Positions 33,877 through 43,094 of a stretch of DNA of 64,000 nt are shown here, piece after piece. The notes under the pieces were generated by a model that ran no database searches, had not been told where the DNA came from, and saw nothing but the letters and a program-made list of their open reading frames with translations. The translations under genes and the position numbers were made by a program. Origin of the DNA: JAIBBD01 sp041390685. Lineage in GTDB: Bacteria > Chloroflexota > Dehalococcoidia > UBA2979. How positions within the stretch are numbered: the first letter of the stretch is position 1; every line of letters starts with the position of its first letter. The stretch spans positions 2,046,001-2,110,000 of the forward strand of contig JAWKPL010000001.1 of the NCBI GenBank assembly GCA_041390685.1, given 5' to 3'.

Positions 33877-34983
33877 CTACCGCGGCGTGGCGGCGGCGGT
33901 TTGCTGCTGCCGTACGTAGTCTGTCCGCAGCTGGCCGCACGCCGCCGCGATTTCCACGCCTCGCTCCACGCGCACTGTGGCGTTGACGCCCGCTGCCTGC
34001 AGCGCTCGCTGAAACGCGCGCACACGCTCACGTGACGGACGTCGCAATCCCGGCCCGGCGGTCGGGTTGTACGGGATCAGGTTGACGTGCCCCTGGATGC
34101 CACGGATCCGCCTCGCTAGGAGGCGCGCCTGCTCTTCGCTGTCGTTCACACCGTCGAGCAGTGCGTACGCGAACGTGACCCGCCGCCCGTTCGCCCTGAT
34201 GTATTCCCGAGCCGCCTCCACGAGGTCGTCGATGGTCGTACCGCCCGCCGTGGGGATCAGCCGACGGCGCAGCTCGTCGTCCGGCGCGTGCAGGGAGATC
34301 GTCAGCCCAACCTGCAGCCCCTCGGCGGCGAGACGCCGGATCCCGGCGCGCAGCCCCACGGTCGAGACGGTGACGCCGCGGGCGCGCATGTCGAGGCCGT
34401 CCGCATGCACAAGCCACCGTACCGCGGCGACCGTCGCGGCGGTGTTCGCCAGCGGCTCGCCCATCCCCATGAAGACGACGTTCGTGACGCGGCTCGTCCG
34501 CGAGAAGTGGAGCACCTGCGCGACGATCTCCGCCGGCGTCAGGTTGCGCGTGAAGCCCTGCTGTCCGGTCGCACAGAAGACGCACGCCATCGCGCAGCCC
34601 GCCTGCGTCGAGACGCACACGGTGCTGCGGTCCCGCTCGTCCGGCGCCTCCGCGTCGTAGTTCATGCGCACGGCCTCGACCGCGACACCCTCGCCAAGGT
34701 CCAGCAGCGCCTTCACCGTCGACCCGTCGTCGGCCTCGGTCGTCGCGAGCACCGTCGGGGCGTCGAGGCGGAACTCGGCCGCCAGCCGCTCCCGGAGGCG
34801 CGTCGGCAGGTCGCTCATCTGGTCGAACGACGTGGCGCCGCGCTTCAGGGCCCAGTGGGCGACCTGGCGGGCGCGGTACGACGGTTCGCCCCACGCCACG
34901 AAGAGCGCCTCGATGTCCGCGAGGGACAGGTCCAAGAGATGCCGGCGGATGCGGGCCGTTGGGGGAGCGATGGGGTCGGGCAC
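33877..34983 (-). CDS. rlmN: Dual-specificity 23S rRNA/tRNA adenine C2-methyltransferase RlmN
   Basis: 368 residues from GTG. The radical-SAM motif CAMACVFCATGQQG carries the CxxxCxxC cluster; N-terminal FVAWGEPSYRARQVAHWALK, central FMGMGEPLANTAATVAAVRW, then ISLHAPDDELRRRLIP and HVNLIPYNPT fit RlmN. The Cys near the C-terminus (AAACGQLRTDY) is the second catalytic Cys. It methylates A2503 of 23S rRNA and A37 of some tRNAs. It is the last gene of the gatB-yvcK-secG-fmt-rlmN run. Confidence 0.96.
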   Translation of the reverse strand: MPDPIAPPTARIRRHLLDLSLADIEALFVAWGEPSYRARQVAHWALKRGATSFDQMSDLPTRLRERLAAEFRLDAPTVLATTEADDGSTVKALLDLGEGVAVEAVRMNYDAEAPDERDRSTVCVSTQAGCAMACVFCATGQQGFTRNLTPAEIVAQVLHFSRTSRVTNVVFMGMGEPLANTAATVAAVRWLVHADGLDMRARGVTVSTVGLRAGIRRLAAEGLQVGLTISLHAPDDELRRRLIPTAGGTTIDDLVEAAREYIRANGRRVTFAYALLDGVNDSEEQARLLARRIRGIQGHVNLIPYNPTAGPGLRRPSRERVRAFQRALQAAGVNATVRVERGVEIAAACGQLRTDYVRQQQTAAATPR

Positions 34984-34995
34984 GATCCGAGTCTA

Positions 34996-36006
34996 TCAGC
35001 CGGAGTCGCCGAGCCGGCTCCCGATGAACCGCGCGTCGCCCCGCAGGTATTCCTCGATCTCCAGCGCGCGCTTGCCGGCCCGCTGCACGCGCAGCAGAGC
35101 CAGTGCGCCCGCTCCGCAGGCCACTACTGCCGTCGAACGCCGACCGGGCAGCTCCGGCGCCAGTTCGCCACCGTCGCCTGCCAGCACGGTCCCCGGTGCG
35201 GCACGGGAGGAGGCCAGCTCCACCGGCCACGCCTCATGCACCGTCAGCGGCTCCCCACGGTACGAGGTCGTGGCCAGCGGCCACGGCTGAAACGCCCGCA
35301 CGCGCCGGGCCAGCGCCGCGGCCGGCTGTGACCAGTCGAGGACGCCGTCTGCTTTCGCCAGCCGCGGCGCGTAGCTCGCCTCCGCTTCGTCTTGCGCGAC
35401 CGCGTTGACCGCTCCTGCGACCCACATCGGCAGCAGCTCCAGCATGCGCAGCGCGCCGAGCTCGGCGATCCGCGCCGTGAGCGTCCCGGCCGTGTCGAGC
35501 GGCCCGATTGCCGTCGCCGCCGTCCCGAGGACCGGCCCCGCGTCCAGCTCCCGCACCACGAGCATGATCGAGGCGCCGCTCTCCGCATCCCCGGCGAGGA
35601 TCGCGGCCGCCACCGGCGACGCCCCGCGGTACCTTGGCAGCAGGGATGCATGGACGTTCAACACCCCATGCGGGAACGCCTCCAGGAGGTGCGAAGGCAG
35701 GATGTGCCCCGACGCGGCCAGCACCCCCACGTCCGGCTTGAGGCCCACGAGGCGCGCGGTCGTATCCCGCCGGATGCGCTCGGGGGTCAGTGCCTCGATG
35801 CCGAATTCTCGTGCCACGGCAGAGACCGCGGTGGGGACGGCCGCGCCGGAGCGCCCGCGCGGGCGGTCCGGCTGACTCACGACGCCGACGAGCTCAATAC
35901 CCGGGTCGTTCAGCAGCAGCCGCAGCGTCGGGAGCGCGTACTCGGGCGAGCCGAAGAACACAACGCGCAGACGGCGGCCGGTGATGGGCGGTCCACTGGT
36001 CAGCAC
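34996..36006 (-). CDS. fmt: Methionyl-tRNA formyltransferase
   Basis: 336 residues from GTG. The formyltransferase domain has VVFFGSPEYALPTLRLLL and VSQPDRPRGRS, and the catalytic region LNVHASLLPRYRGASPVAAA. The usual Asp in the DTG motif region reads ELDAGPVLG. The C-terminal OB-like domain binds tRNA (WSQPAAALARRVRAFQPWPL). It formylates initiator Met-tRNA. A 13-base gap separates it from secG upstream and a 12-base gap from rlmN downstream. Confidence 0.95.
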   Translation of the reverse strand: MLTSGPPITGRRLRVVFFGSPEYALPTLRLLLNDPGIELVGVVSQPDRPRGRSGAAVPTAVSAVAREFGIEALTPERIRRDTTARLVGLKPDVGVLAASGHILPSHLLEAFPHGVLNVHASLLPRYRGASPVAAAILAGDAESGASIMLVVRELDAGPVLGTAATAIGPLDTAGTLTARIAELGALRMLELLPMWVAGAVNAVAQDEAEASYAPRLAKADGVLDWSQPAAALARRVRAFQPWPLATTSYRGEPLTVHEAWPVELASSRAAPGTVLAGDGGELAPELPGRRSTAVVACGAGALALLRVQRAGKRALEIEEYLRGDARFIGSRLGDSG

Positions 36007-36019
36007 GATGTCCGCCGAG

Positions 36020-36244
36020 CTACGACGCCGCGACGCTCCACGCGGAGAACAGGAGGAACACCGCCACGAGTACGATGGTCATCCGGTGCAGCGTGCGCTG
36101 CATCCCCCGGCGCGTCCGGAACGTCGAGTCCTGGCCGCCGAGGGCCGCCCCGAAGCCCGTGCCCTTCACCTGGAGAAGCACCAGCACGATCAGGACGGTC
36201 GAAACGAGGATTTGAGCGAGGCTGAGGAAGTCCCTGAGTTCCAT
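36020..36244 (-). CDS. secG: Protein-export membrane protein SecG
   Basis: 74 residues. Two hydrophobic helices (AQILVSTVLIVLVLLQ and RMTIVLVAVFLLFSAWSVA) flank the conserved cytoplasmic loop KGTGFGAALGGQDSTFRTRR, which reads as the SecG 'G-x-G-ALGG' signature. It assists SecYE translocation. Its position between yvcK and fmt matches no E. coli order but is compact, in one transcription unit. Confidence 0.93.
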   Translation of the reverse strand: MELRDFLSLAQILVSTVLIVLVLLQVKGTGFGAALGGQDSTFRTRRGMQRTLHRMTIVLVAVFLLFSAWSVAAS

Positions 36245-36284
36245 AGGTCACCAAGGCTATGCGGCCCCGCTCTCGCGGGCAAGC

Positions 36285-37616
36285 TCACGACCGGATCGAG
36301 GCGGTCGTCACCACCTCGGTGCCGGCCTGCACCCTCAGGTCGCGCTCGTAGTACTGGCGCATCACGGCCGCCGCCAGCTGCTCCGGGTCGTGCCGGTAGC
36401 GATACTCCGGCGCCACGAGGTCGGCCAGCACCAGCCGCGCACCCGCGTAGTCGGCATCCCCCGGCGCCGCGACCGGCATGGAGTGCCACGCGTCCGGCAG
36501 CGGCTCCGACGGCAGGTTGCTGTTCGCGAGGATGACGTCCGCCACGCGGTCCGACTTCAGGTGCCGGCGGATCGCGGCATAGTGGTCGGCCGCCGTGTAG
36601 CCGTCTGTTTCCCCTTGTTGCGTGGCCACGTTCGGGATGTAGACCTTGTGCGCCCGCGAGGCGAGCAGGGCCTCGCCGAGACCGCGCACGAGCAGGTTCG
36701 GCAGCACGGAGGTGTACAGCGAACCCGGCCCAATCACGATCAGGTCCGCCTCGAGCAGGGCGCGCACGACTTCAGGGTTGACCGGCGCCGACGCCGGCTC
36801 GATGAACACGCTCGTTACCGGCGCCGCGGCGTGCGGGATGTTCGACTCCCCGCGCACCACCGTCCCGTCCGCCAGCGCGGCCGACAGCGTAACGTCCGCG
36901 AGCGTCGAGGGCAGGATCTGCCCCCGCACCGCGAGCACCCGCGAGGTCTCCCGGATGGCGACCTCCATGTTTCCGGTTACCTCGGACATCGCCACGATGA
37001 ACAGGTTGCCGAAGGAGTGTCCCCCGATCCCCTGGCCGGCGGCCTCGTCGAAGCGGTACTGGAACAGCTTCGTCACCAGCGGCTCCGCGTCCGCGAGCGC
37101 CGCGATGCAGTTCCGGATGTCGCCGGGTGGGATCACCCGCATGTCGCGGCGCAGCAGGCCGCTCGACCCACCGTCGTCCGCCACCGTGACGACCGCCGTG
37201 AGATTGCTGGTGTACCGCTTGAGCCCGCGCAGCATCGTCGAGAGCCCGGTGCCGCCGCCGATCGCGACGATCTTCGGCCCGCGGCCCTGCATCCGCTGCG
37301 CATAGATCTGGTCGAAGATCTGCGCTTGCCGCTCGACGGGCAGTACCGCCGACACGATCGACTGGTTGAGCCGCCACGCGGCGTACACCGTGATGCCGGA
37401 CGCGGTCGTGATGAACAGCAGCCCGCGCAACCATCGAGGAATGAACTGCAGTGTGACCGTGGCCGCCCACTCCGGGAACGGATAGCTGAGGTAGAACTCG
37501 CGCAGCAGGTACGCCACGCCGAGCGCCATGATCACGAAGCCGAACAGCAGCAGCAGCAGCCAGCGTTTGATCTGCAGGCCGACGTACAGCCACTTGGTGA
37601 TATTGGAACGACTCAT
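36285..37616 (-). CDS. yvcK: YvcK/CofD-family gluconeogenesis factor with N-terminal membrane helices
   Basis: 443 residues. Two hydrophobic helices near the start (WLLLLLFGFVIMALGVAYLL; LLFITTASGITVYAAW) precede the CofD-like Rossmann domain: KIVAIGGGTGLSTMLRGLK, AVVTVADDGGSSGLLRRDM, RVIPPGDIRNCIAALAD, LIVIGPGSLYTSVLPNLLVR, HKVYIPNVATQQGETDGY. B. subtilis YvcK binds UDP-sugars and is needed for growth on gluconeogenic carbon and for cell shape. The membrane-anchored form occurs in several phyla. It is encoded between gatB and secG. Confidence 0.9.
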   Translation of the reverse strand: MSRSNITKWLYVGLQIKRWLLLLLFGFVIMALGVAYLLREFYLSYPFPEWAATVTLQFIPRWLRGLLFITTASGITVYAAWRLNQSIVSAVLPVERQAQIFDQIYAQRMQGRGPKIVAIGGGTGLSTMLRGLKRYTSNLTAVVTVADDGGSSGLLRRDMRVIPPGDIRNCIAALADAEPLVTKLFQYRFDEAAGQGIGGHSFGNLFIVAMSEVTGNMEVAIRETSRVLAVRGQILPSTLADVTLSAALADGTVVRGESNIPHAAAPVTSVFIEPASAPVNPEVVRALLEADLIVIGPGSLYTSVLPNLLVRGLGEALLASRAHKVYIPNVATQQGETDGYTAADHYAAIRRHLKSDRVADVILANSNLPSEPLPDAWHSMPVAAPGDADYAGARLVLADLVAPEYRYRHDPEQLAAAVMRQYYERDLRVQAGTEVVTTASIRS

Positions 37617-37703
37617 GGACAGCCCTGACCGCTGCCCCGCCGCATACCGGTATACGTGCCGTGCTCCGGGCCAGTCAACCTGCGCACCCTCGCGTAATAG
37701 CCC

Positions 37704-39194
37704 TTAGCGCCCTTCGAGGTGGCGGCGCAGCACCTCTGCGGCGCCGTTGGCGTCCGCGCGTCCGCGCGTTTGTCGCATGACCTGACCCACAAGGAACTGC
37801 AGCGCGGCGGCCTTCCCGGCGGCGTAGTCCGCCACCGGCTTCGGGTTTGCCTCGATGACCTCGCGTGCAATGCGGTCGATCTCACCTTCGTCGCGCACCT
37901 GCGCGAGCCCGCGTTCCTCGACGATCGCCGAGGGCCGTTCGCCGCTCGCGAACGCGATCTCCAGCACTTCCTTCGCGCTCGTCAGGGTAATCGTGCCAGC
38001 CTCTACAAGTGTCACCAGTTCGGCAATGTGCGCCGGCGTCAGCAGCGTCGAGGTCAACTCGACGTCCCCGCCCTCCTGGTGCAGTAGCCGCGCCAGTTCG
38101 CCGATGAACCAGTGGGCCACGGCGCGCGCCCGACCCTGCTCGATCCCGTCCGGGCACGCCAGGCGGACCGCCTCCTCGTAGGCCTCAGCCTCCGTCTTCG
38201 AGTCCGTGACCAGCGTCGCTTCTGACCGCGTCAGGCCGTACTGGGCCTCGAACCGCTGCCGGCGCACGTTCGGCAGCTCCGGCAGGCGCCGCTGCAGCGC
38301 TTCTACCTCGGACGGCGGGATGTCCAGGGGCGGCAGGTCCGGCTCTGGGAAGTACCGGTAGTCGTGCGCCTCTTCCTTCGACCGCTGCGAGACCGTCGTC
38401 CCCGTCGCGTCGATGAAGCCACGCGTCTCCTGCACCACCACGCCCCCCGAGTTGAGGACGGCCGTCTGTCGCTCCACCTCGGACTCGATGGCGCGCATGA
38501 CCGCGCGGAACGAGTTCATGTTCTTGACTTCGACCTTCGCCCCGAGGCTCTCCGAGCCGCGCGGCCGGATCGAGACGTTCGCGTCGCAGCGGAAGGACCC
38601 TTTCTCCATGTCTGCGTCGGACACTTCGAGGTACCGCAGCGTCTGACGCAGCTTGCGCAGGAACGCGCCGGCCTGCGCCGCCGAGCGGATGTCGGGCTTC
38701 GTCACGATCTCCATCAACGGCACGCCGGAACGGTTGACGTCGAGCAGCGAGTACCCCTCACCCGACGCTTCCTCGCGGTGCAGCAGCCGCGCCGTGTCCT
38801 CCTCGAGGTGGATCCGCTCGAGGCGGACATGATGCGGCACGCCGTCGACCTCGATGTCCAGGCCGCCGCCGAGGCACAGCGGCTCGTCGTACTGCGAGAT
38901 CTGGTACCCCTTCATCAGGTCCGGGTACGGGTAGTTCTTGCGGTCGAACTTCGAGTGCTGCGGGATCGCACACCCCAGTGCCAGGCCCGTCAGCAGCGTG
39001 TACTCCACCGCCGAACGGTTGATCACCGGCAGCATCCCCGGCATGCCGAGGCACACGGGACATACCCGCGTGTTCGCTTCCGCCTCAAAGTAGTCGGCGG
39101 CGCAGCCGCAGAACATCTTCGAGTGCGTCTTGAGCTGGACGTGCACCTCGAGGCCGACGACGACCTCGTACTCGGTTGATACTGCGGTGGTCAT
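37704..39194 (-). CDS. gatB: Aspartyl/glutamyl-tRNA(Asn/Gln) amidotransferase subunit B
   Basis: 496 residues. Catalytic 'cradle' motifs: VVVGLEVHVQLKTHSKMFCG, CPVCLGMPGMLPVIN, FDRKNYPYPDLMKGYQISQY, the zinc-binding type CAADYF/CPVC cysteines, RCDANVSIRPRGS and VKNMNSFRAV. The C-terminal YqeY-like helical tail binds tRNA (HLEGR end). It amidates Glu-tRNA(Gln)/Asp-tRNA(Asn). gatC and gatA are not in the window. Confidence 0.96.
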   Translation of the reverse strand: MTTAVSTEYEVVVGLEVHVQLKTHSKMFCGCAADYFEAEANTRVCPVCLGMPGMLPVINRSAVEYTLLTGLALGCAIPQHSKFDRKNYPYPDLMKGYQISQYDEPLCLGGGLDIEVDGVPHHVRLERIHLEEDTARLLHREEASGEGYSLLDVNRSGVPLMEIVTKPDIRSAAQAGAFLRKLRQTLRYLEVSDADMEKGSFRCDANVSIRPRGSESLGAKVEVKNMNSFRAVMRAIESEVERQTAVLNSGGVVVQETRGFIDATGTTVSQRSKEEAHDYRYFPEPDLPPLDIPPSEVEALQRRLPELPNVRRQRFEAQYGLTRSEATLVTDSKTEAEAYEEAVRLACPDGIEQGRARAVAHWFIGELARLLHQEGGDVELTSTLLTPAHIAELVTLVEAGTITLTSAKEVLEIAFASGERPSAIVEERGLAQVRDEGEIDRIAREVIEANPKPVADYAAGKAAALQFLVGQVMRQTRGRADANGAAEVLRRHLEGR

Positions 39195-39242
39195 GGCGTC
39201 CCTGTCCGTTGCTGCAGGTCGATTGTAGCAGCGGACAGGGGG

Positions 39243-39269
39243 CGGCCCGGCGGGGTGGGCGCCGGGCCG
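39243..39269 (-). terminator. Hairpin between the YHS-like gene and gatB
   Basis: CGGCCCGGCG at 39243-39252 pairs perfectly with CGCCGGGCCG at 39260-39269 over a seven-base loop. It lies downstream of the small minus-strand gene and upstream of gatB. A second, weaker inverted repeat of about 15 bases per arm lies at 39206-39239, on the gatB side. No clean U-run. Confidence 0.5.
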
Positions 39270-39335
39270 CAGGGCCGAGGGCGGACCTGCGTTCCGCAGA
39301 TCACCCGCCCGCCGGCCGCGGAACGCGAAGCCGCT

Positions 39336-39509
39336 CTACGCCGATGTCTTCGCGGCCGCCTCGTCGATGTACTTCTGCGGATTGCCGATGAAGCGGCTCC
39401 GCGCTCCGATGTCGTAGAAGTAGTACCAGCTGCCTTCGTGCATCCACTTGAAGCCGGTCTTCTCGTCGTCGAACTCCTGACCCGTCACGAAGCACGTGCG
39501 CATCGTCAT
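39336..39509 (-). CDS. 57-residue YHS-like small protein
   Basis: Too short for common ORF cut-offs but well supported: AGGAGG lies eight bases before the ATG, and the sequence is compact and polar. It begins MTMRTCFVTGQEFDD and continues with FKWMHEGSWYYFYD and FIGNPQKYIDEAAAK. The Trp-Tyr-Tyr-Phe element followed by F-x-x-x-P-x-K-Y resembles the YHS domain, often metal-binding or a sensor adjunct. Only one Cys is left, so metal binding is uncertain. It has its own promoter-like -10 box upstream. Confidence 0.75.
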   Translation of the reverse strand: MTMRTCFVTGQEFDDEKTGFKWMHEGSWYYFYDIGARSRFIGNPQKYIDEAAAKTSA

Positions 39510-39577
39510 GATGACTGCCTCCTGTGTCCTCTCTCCGGCGGCTCCTCTGCAGGCCGACCATGCGACCTCTCCGTCGC

Positions 39578-39583
39578 ATTATA
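39578..39583 (-). promoter_or_regulatory. Perfect -10 box (TATAAT) for the YHS-like gene
   Basis: Consensus TATAAT on the minus strand, about 70 bases upstream of the ATG at 39509. No good -35 is seen. Just downstream, ATGCGAC/GTCGCAT (39560-39566 with 39573-39579) could form a hairpin at the mRNA 5' end. Confidence 0.5.
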
Positions 39584-39677
39584 TTCGCGATTGCAACGTT
39601 CGTTATCGTACTGCGAGGCGGTCGCGCCGCGTGATGCGCCTGCTCACAACTCGCCGAGGCGCTAGAGTTGTCCCACC

Positions 39678-42104
39678 ATGCTCGTCTCCTTGAAGTGGCT
39701 CCGCGACTACGTCGACGTGCCCGTGGACATCGATGTCGACGACCTCGCGACACGCCTCACCATGGCCTCCTCCGAGGTCGAAGGCGTCCATCGCGTTGGC
39801 GACTGGGACCGCGCGCTCGTCACGGTGGGCAGCGTGCTCGCCGTCGACCCGCACCCGCAGGCCGACCGCCTCCGCTTGGCCACCGTGGACTTCGGCGGCG
39901 ACGCACCGCAGCAAGTGGTGTGCGGCGCCCCCAACCTCGCCGTTGGTCAGCGCGTCGGCTTCGCGCGCGAGGGCGCGCGGCTGTTCGATGGGCACTCGGG
40001 CGAGCCCTCCGTGCTCAAGCGCTCGAAGATCCGCGGCGTCGAATCTGCTGGCATGGTGCTCTCCGAGCGCGAGCTCGGCCTGTCCGAGGCGCACGAAGGC
40101 ATCATCGAGTTGCCCCTCGACGCTCCCATCGGAACGCCGCTCGCCGACTACCTCGGCGACGTGGTCCTCGACGTCCACACATGGCCGAATCGCGCCGATA
40201 CGATGTCCATGCTAGGCATTGCCCGCGAAGTGGCCGCCATCCTCGGCACGCAGTGGCGGGCTCCGGACGACCCGTATCCCGAGGCCGGCCCGGCCGCCTC
40301 CGATGCCGTGTCCGTGCGTATCGAGGACGCCGACCTCTGCGCCCGTTACATCGCCACCGTCGTCGACGGCGTCACCGTCGGACCGTCGCCGGCGTGGATG
40401 CAGGAGCGGCTGCGCGCCGCGGGGCAGCGCCCCATCAACAACGTCGTCGACATAACTAACTACGTCATGCTCGAGCTGGGGCAGCCGCTGCACGCCTTCG
40501 ACCTCGCGAAGGTCCGAGGCACGGTGGCGGTCCGTTCCGCGCACGAGGGTGAGCGCCTCACGACGCTCGACGGCGAGGACCGCGAGCTGACCACGGCGAC
40601 GCTCCTGATCACGGATGACAGCGGGCCGATCGCGCTCGCGGGCGTGATGGGCGGGCTGGACACCGAGGTGACGGACGCCACGACCTCAGTCCTCCTTGAG
40701 GCGGCTCGCTTCGATCCGGCAAGTATTCGCCGTACCTCGACGCGTCTGCACCTCCGCAGCGAAGCCTCATCGAGGTTCGAGCGTGGCCTCTCAGCCGAAC
40801 TTGCGGGCCATGCCTCGCGCCGCGCAACCAGGCTCCTCGTTGAGCTGTGCGGCGGGGCAGCGCGGCAGGGTACGGTCGAAGTCTACCCGCGACCGCATGC
40901 CTCGCCGGCCGTCACACTCACCCGCGCCCGCCTCAACACGCTGCTCGGTTTCGTCGTCCCCACCGAAGAGGTCGAGGCGATCCTCGGCGCGCTCGGCTTC
41001 GACGTCCGCGCCACCGGCGATGCCTTCGAGGTACGCCCCCCCTGGTGGCGCAGTGACGTCTCGATCCCCGATGACGTCGCCGAGGAGGTGCTCCGCATCG
41101 CCGGCTACGACCGCCTGCCCGCCACGATGCCTGCCGGGCAGGTGCCTCACCACGAGGCCCAGCCTGCCATCGAGCTGCGGGACCGCCTGGCCGATTCCTT
41201 CGTGGCCGCCGGCGCGCACGAGGTGATTACGTACTCGCTGACCACCGACGAAGTGCTCGCCCGCGTCATGCCACGCGGGGCACTCGAGGCACAGCCGCCT
41301 CTCAAGCTGCTGAACACGCTGTCCTCGGAGCACGAGTCGCTGCGCCCCACGTTGCGCCACTCGATTCTTGACACCGTCGCCCGCAACATCCGCGCCGGCG
41401 CCAGCCGCATCGTCGTGTTCGAGACCGGCCGCGCCTACCTCCCCCGCTACGAGGAAGGTGCGGGCGGACCGCTTCCCGACGAGCGCGAGCACCTGACGGG
41501 TGCCGTCACGGGCTTCGAGGTGGACCGCTGGGGCTCCTCCGCTGGCCGCCGCTTCGACTTCTTTGACGCGAAGGGCATCCTCGACGCCGCGCTCGGCGGC
41601 ATCGGTGTCTCGCTCGCCTACGCACCGGCCGACGAGGAGTTCGGCTTCCTGCCCGGGCGGACGGCCACCCTGTCCGTCGCCGGGCAGCCCATCGGGATCC
41701 TCGGCGAGGTGCACCCGCGTACGCTGGAGGCGTTCGACATCGAGCAGCCGGTCCTGGTCTTCGAGCTCGACCTCACCCTGCTGCAGCCGCTGGTTTCCGA
41801 TCGTCTCAGGGCGGTGTCACCGCCGCGCTTCCCCGCCGTCGAGCAGGACCTGGCGCTCGTGATCGACGACACGGTCCCTGCTGGTCGCCTCCAGGCCACG
41901 ATCGAGTCCTCGCGTTTGGTCGCGAGCGCCCGCGTGTTCGACGTCTATCGAGGCGAGCAGTTGCCGCCGGGGAAGAAGTCCGTCGCCTTCTCCATCCGCT
42001 ACCAGGCTGCCGACCGCACCCTGACCACGGACGACGCCAACCGGGAGCAGGCGCGCCTCCTCGCTCGCCTCGAGCGCGAGTTCGGCGCCGCCGCGCGCGG
42101 CTAG
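39678..42104 (+). CDS. pheT: Phenylalanyl-tRNA synthetase beta subunit
   Basis: 808 residues, full length. N-terminal EMAP-like tRNA-binding domain (VGSVLAVDPHPQADRLRLAT), B3/B4 editing domain, B5 domain (FVVPTEEVEAILGALGF then RPPWWRSDVSIPDDVAEEVL), catalytic-like core (THE region RIAGYDRLPATMP) and the FDX-ACB anticodon-binding C-terminus (PPRFPAVEQDLALVIDDTV). It pairs with PheS to form an alpha2beta2 enzyme. pheS, usually directly upstream, is absent; the upstream neighbour is the divergent YHS-like gene. Confidence 0.96.
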   Translation: MLVSLKWLRDYVDVPVDIDVDDLATRLTMASSEVEGVHRVGDWDRALVTVGSVLAVDPHPQADRLRLATVDFGGDAPQQVVCGAPNLAVGQRVGFAREGARLFDGHSGEPSVLKRSKIRGVESAGMVLSERELGLSEAHEGIIELPLDAPIGTPLADYLGDVVLDVHTWPNRADTMSMLGIAREVAAILGTQWRAPDDPYPEAGPAASDAVSVRIEDADLCARYIATVVDGVTVGPSPAWMQERLRAAGQRPINNVVDITNYVMLELGQPLHAFDLAKVRGTVAVRSAHEGERLTTLDGEDRELTTATLLITDDSGPIALAGVMGGLDTEVTDATTSVLLEAARFDPASIRRTSTRLHLRSEASSRFERGLSAELAGHASRRATRLLVELCGGAARQGTVEVYPRPHASPAVTLTRARLNTLLGFVVPTEEVEAILGALGFDVRATGDAFEVRPPWWRSDVSIPDDVAEEVLRIAGYDRLPATMPAGQVPHHEAQPAIELRDRLADSFVAAGAHEVITYSLTTDEVLARVMPRGALEAQPPLKLLNTLSSEHESLRPTLRHSILDTVARNIRAGASRIVVFETGRAYLPRYEEGAGGPLPDEREHLTGAVTGFEVDRWGSSAGRRFDFFDAKGILDAALGGIGVSLAYAPADEEFGFLPGRTATLSVAGQPIGILGEVHPRTLEAFDIEQPVLVFELDLTLLQPLVSDRLRAVSPPRFPAVEQDLALVIDDTVPAGRLQATIESSRLVASARVFDVYRGEQLPPGKKSVAFSIRYQAADRTLTTDDANREQARLLARLEREFGAAARG

Positions 42105-42119
42105 GCCTCCGAGGTCGCC

Positions 42120-43010
42120 ATGCCCTTCGAGGACGGCCGCGCGCCTCTGCTGATCGTGGACGGCGACAACCTCGCGCACCGCGCGTATCACTCCACGCCG
42201 AAGTCGGTGACCGCCGAAGACGGCCGCCCGATCAACGCCATCGTTGGCTTCGTGAACATGCTCGTCGCCGTCTGGCGCGCCGAGCAGCCACGGGCCATCT
42301 TCGTCGCCTGGGACACCCTCGGCGTCCCGACCTACCGCCACGAGCTGTGGCCGCCCTACCAGGGCGGGCGCGAGTTCGACGACGCGATCGTCCAGCAACT
42401 CGGCCGCCTGCCCGCCGTCTGCGCGGCGCTGGGCTTCGGTGTCGGCAAGGCCGAGGGCTACGAGGCGGATGACCTCATGGCCGCCGCCGCCAGCACCGAG
42501 GTCTCCGCAGGCGGACGCTGCCTCCTCCTCACTTCGGACCGCGACTCGTACCAGCTGGTCTCCGAGGCGGTGACGGTGCTCTCGCCGGCGCGCGGGACCC
42601 GCGAGCTGGCGCGCATCGGGCCCGCCGAGGTGGTGGCGTACTTTGGCGTCCTGCCCGAACAGGTCCCGGACTTCAAGGCGCTCAGCGGCGACGCCTCAGA
42701 CAAGATCCCCGGCGCGCGCGGCGTCGGCCCGAAGTCCGCGGCGGCCCTGCTGCTGCGCCACGGCACCCTCGACGGTGTCCTCGAGACCTGGGCGCGGCCC
42801 GCCGAGGTCGAACTCCTCTTGAAGTTCCGCGAGGTCGTCCGCCTCCGCCCGGAGGTCCCGCTCGAATTGCCGGCGTCGGGGCCGCCCGCCTGGGAGCGCG
42901 GCGCCGAGGCCCTGCGGGCGCTCGGGGCGGAGCGCTCCGCCGAGCGCCTGCTCACGCTGCGCGACGAGCTGGCTGCCGCCGAGCGTTCGCCGCGTCTCGG
43001 CGACTTGTAG
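42120..43010 (+). CDS. Stand-alone 5'-3' exonuclease (Pol I N-terminal/FEN-like)
   Basis: 296 residues. PIN-like nuclease core: LLIVDGDNLAHRAYHSTPKS, FVAWDTLGVPTYRHELWPPY, then the metal-binding acidic cluster in KAEGYEADDLMAAAAST and LLTSDRDSYQLVS, and the H3TH region FKALSGDASDKIPGARGVGP for DNA binding. This matches the 5'-nuclease of bacterial DNA polymerase I, encoded alone. It could process Okazaki flaps or RNA primers. It is 15 bases after pheT. Confidence 0.88.
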   Translation: MPFEDGRAPLLIVDGDNLAHRAYHSTPKSVTAEDGRPINAIVGFVNMLVAVWRAEQPRAIFVAWDTLGVPTYRHELWPPYQGGREFDDAIVQQLGRLPAVCAALGFGVGKAEGYEADDLMAAAASTEVSAGGRCLLLTSDRDSYQLVSEAVTVLSPARGTRELARIGPAEVVAYFGVLPEQVPDFKALSGDASDKIPGARGVGPKSAAALLLRHGTLDGVLETWARPAEVELLLKFREVVRLRPEVPLELPASGPPAWERGAEALRALGAERSAERLLTLRDELAAAERSPRLGDL

Positions 43011-43044
43011 CTGCCTGTGGCTGGTCTGCCCGCGCCGAAGAACG

Positions 43045-43070
43045 GAGGCGGCCCTGCGGCCGCCTCTGTT
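43045..43070. terminator. Hairpin between convergent exonuclease and rplT
   Basis: GAGGCGGCC (43045-43053) pairs with GGCCGCCTC (43058-43066) over a CTGC loop, followed on the plus strand by TGTT. It sits between the two stop codons. Confidence 0.65.
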
Positions 43071-43094
43071 GTGAACTCGTCCTGGGGGCAACAG

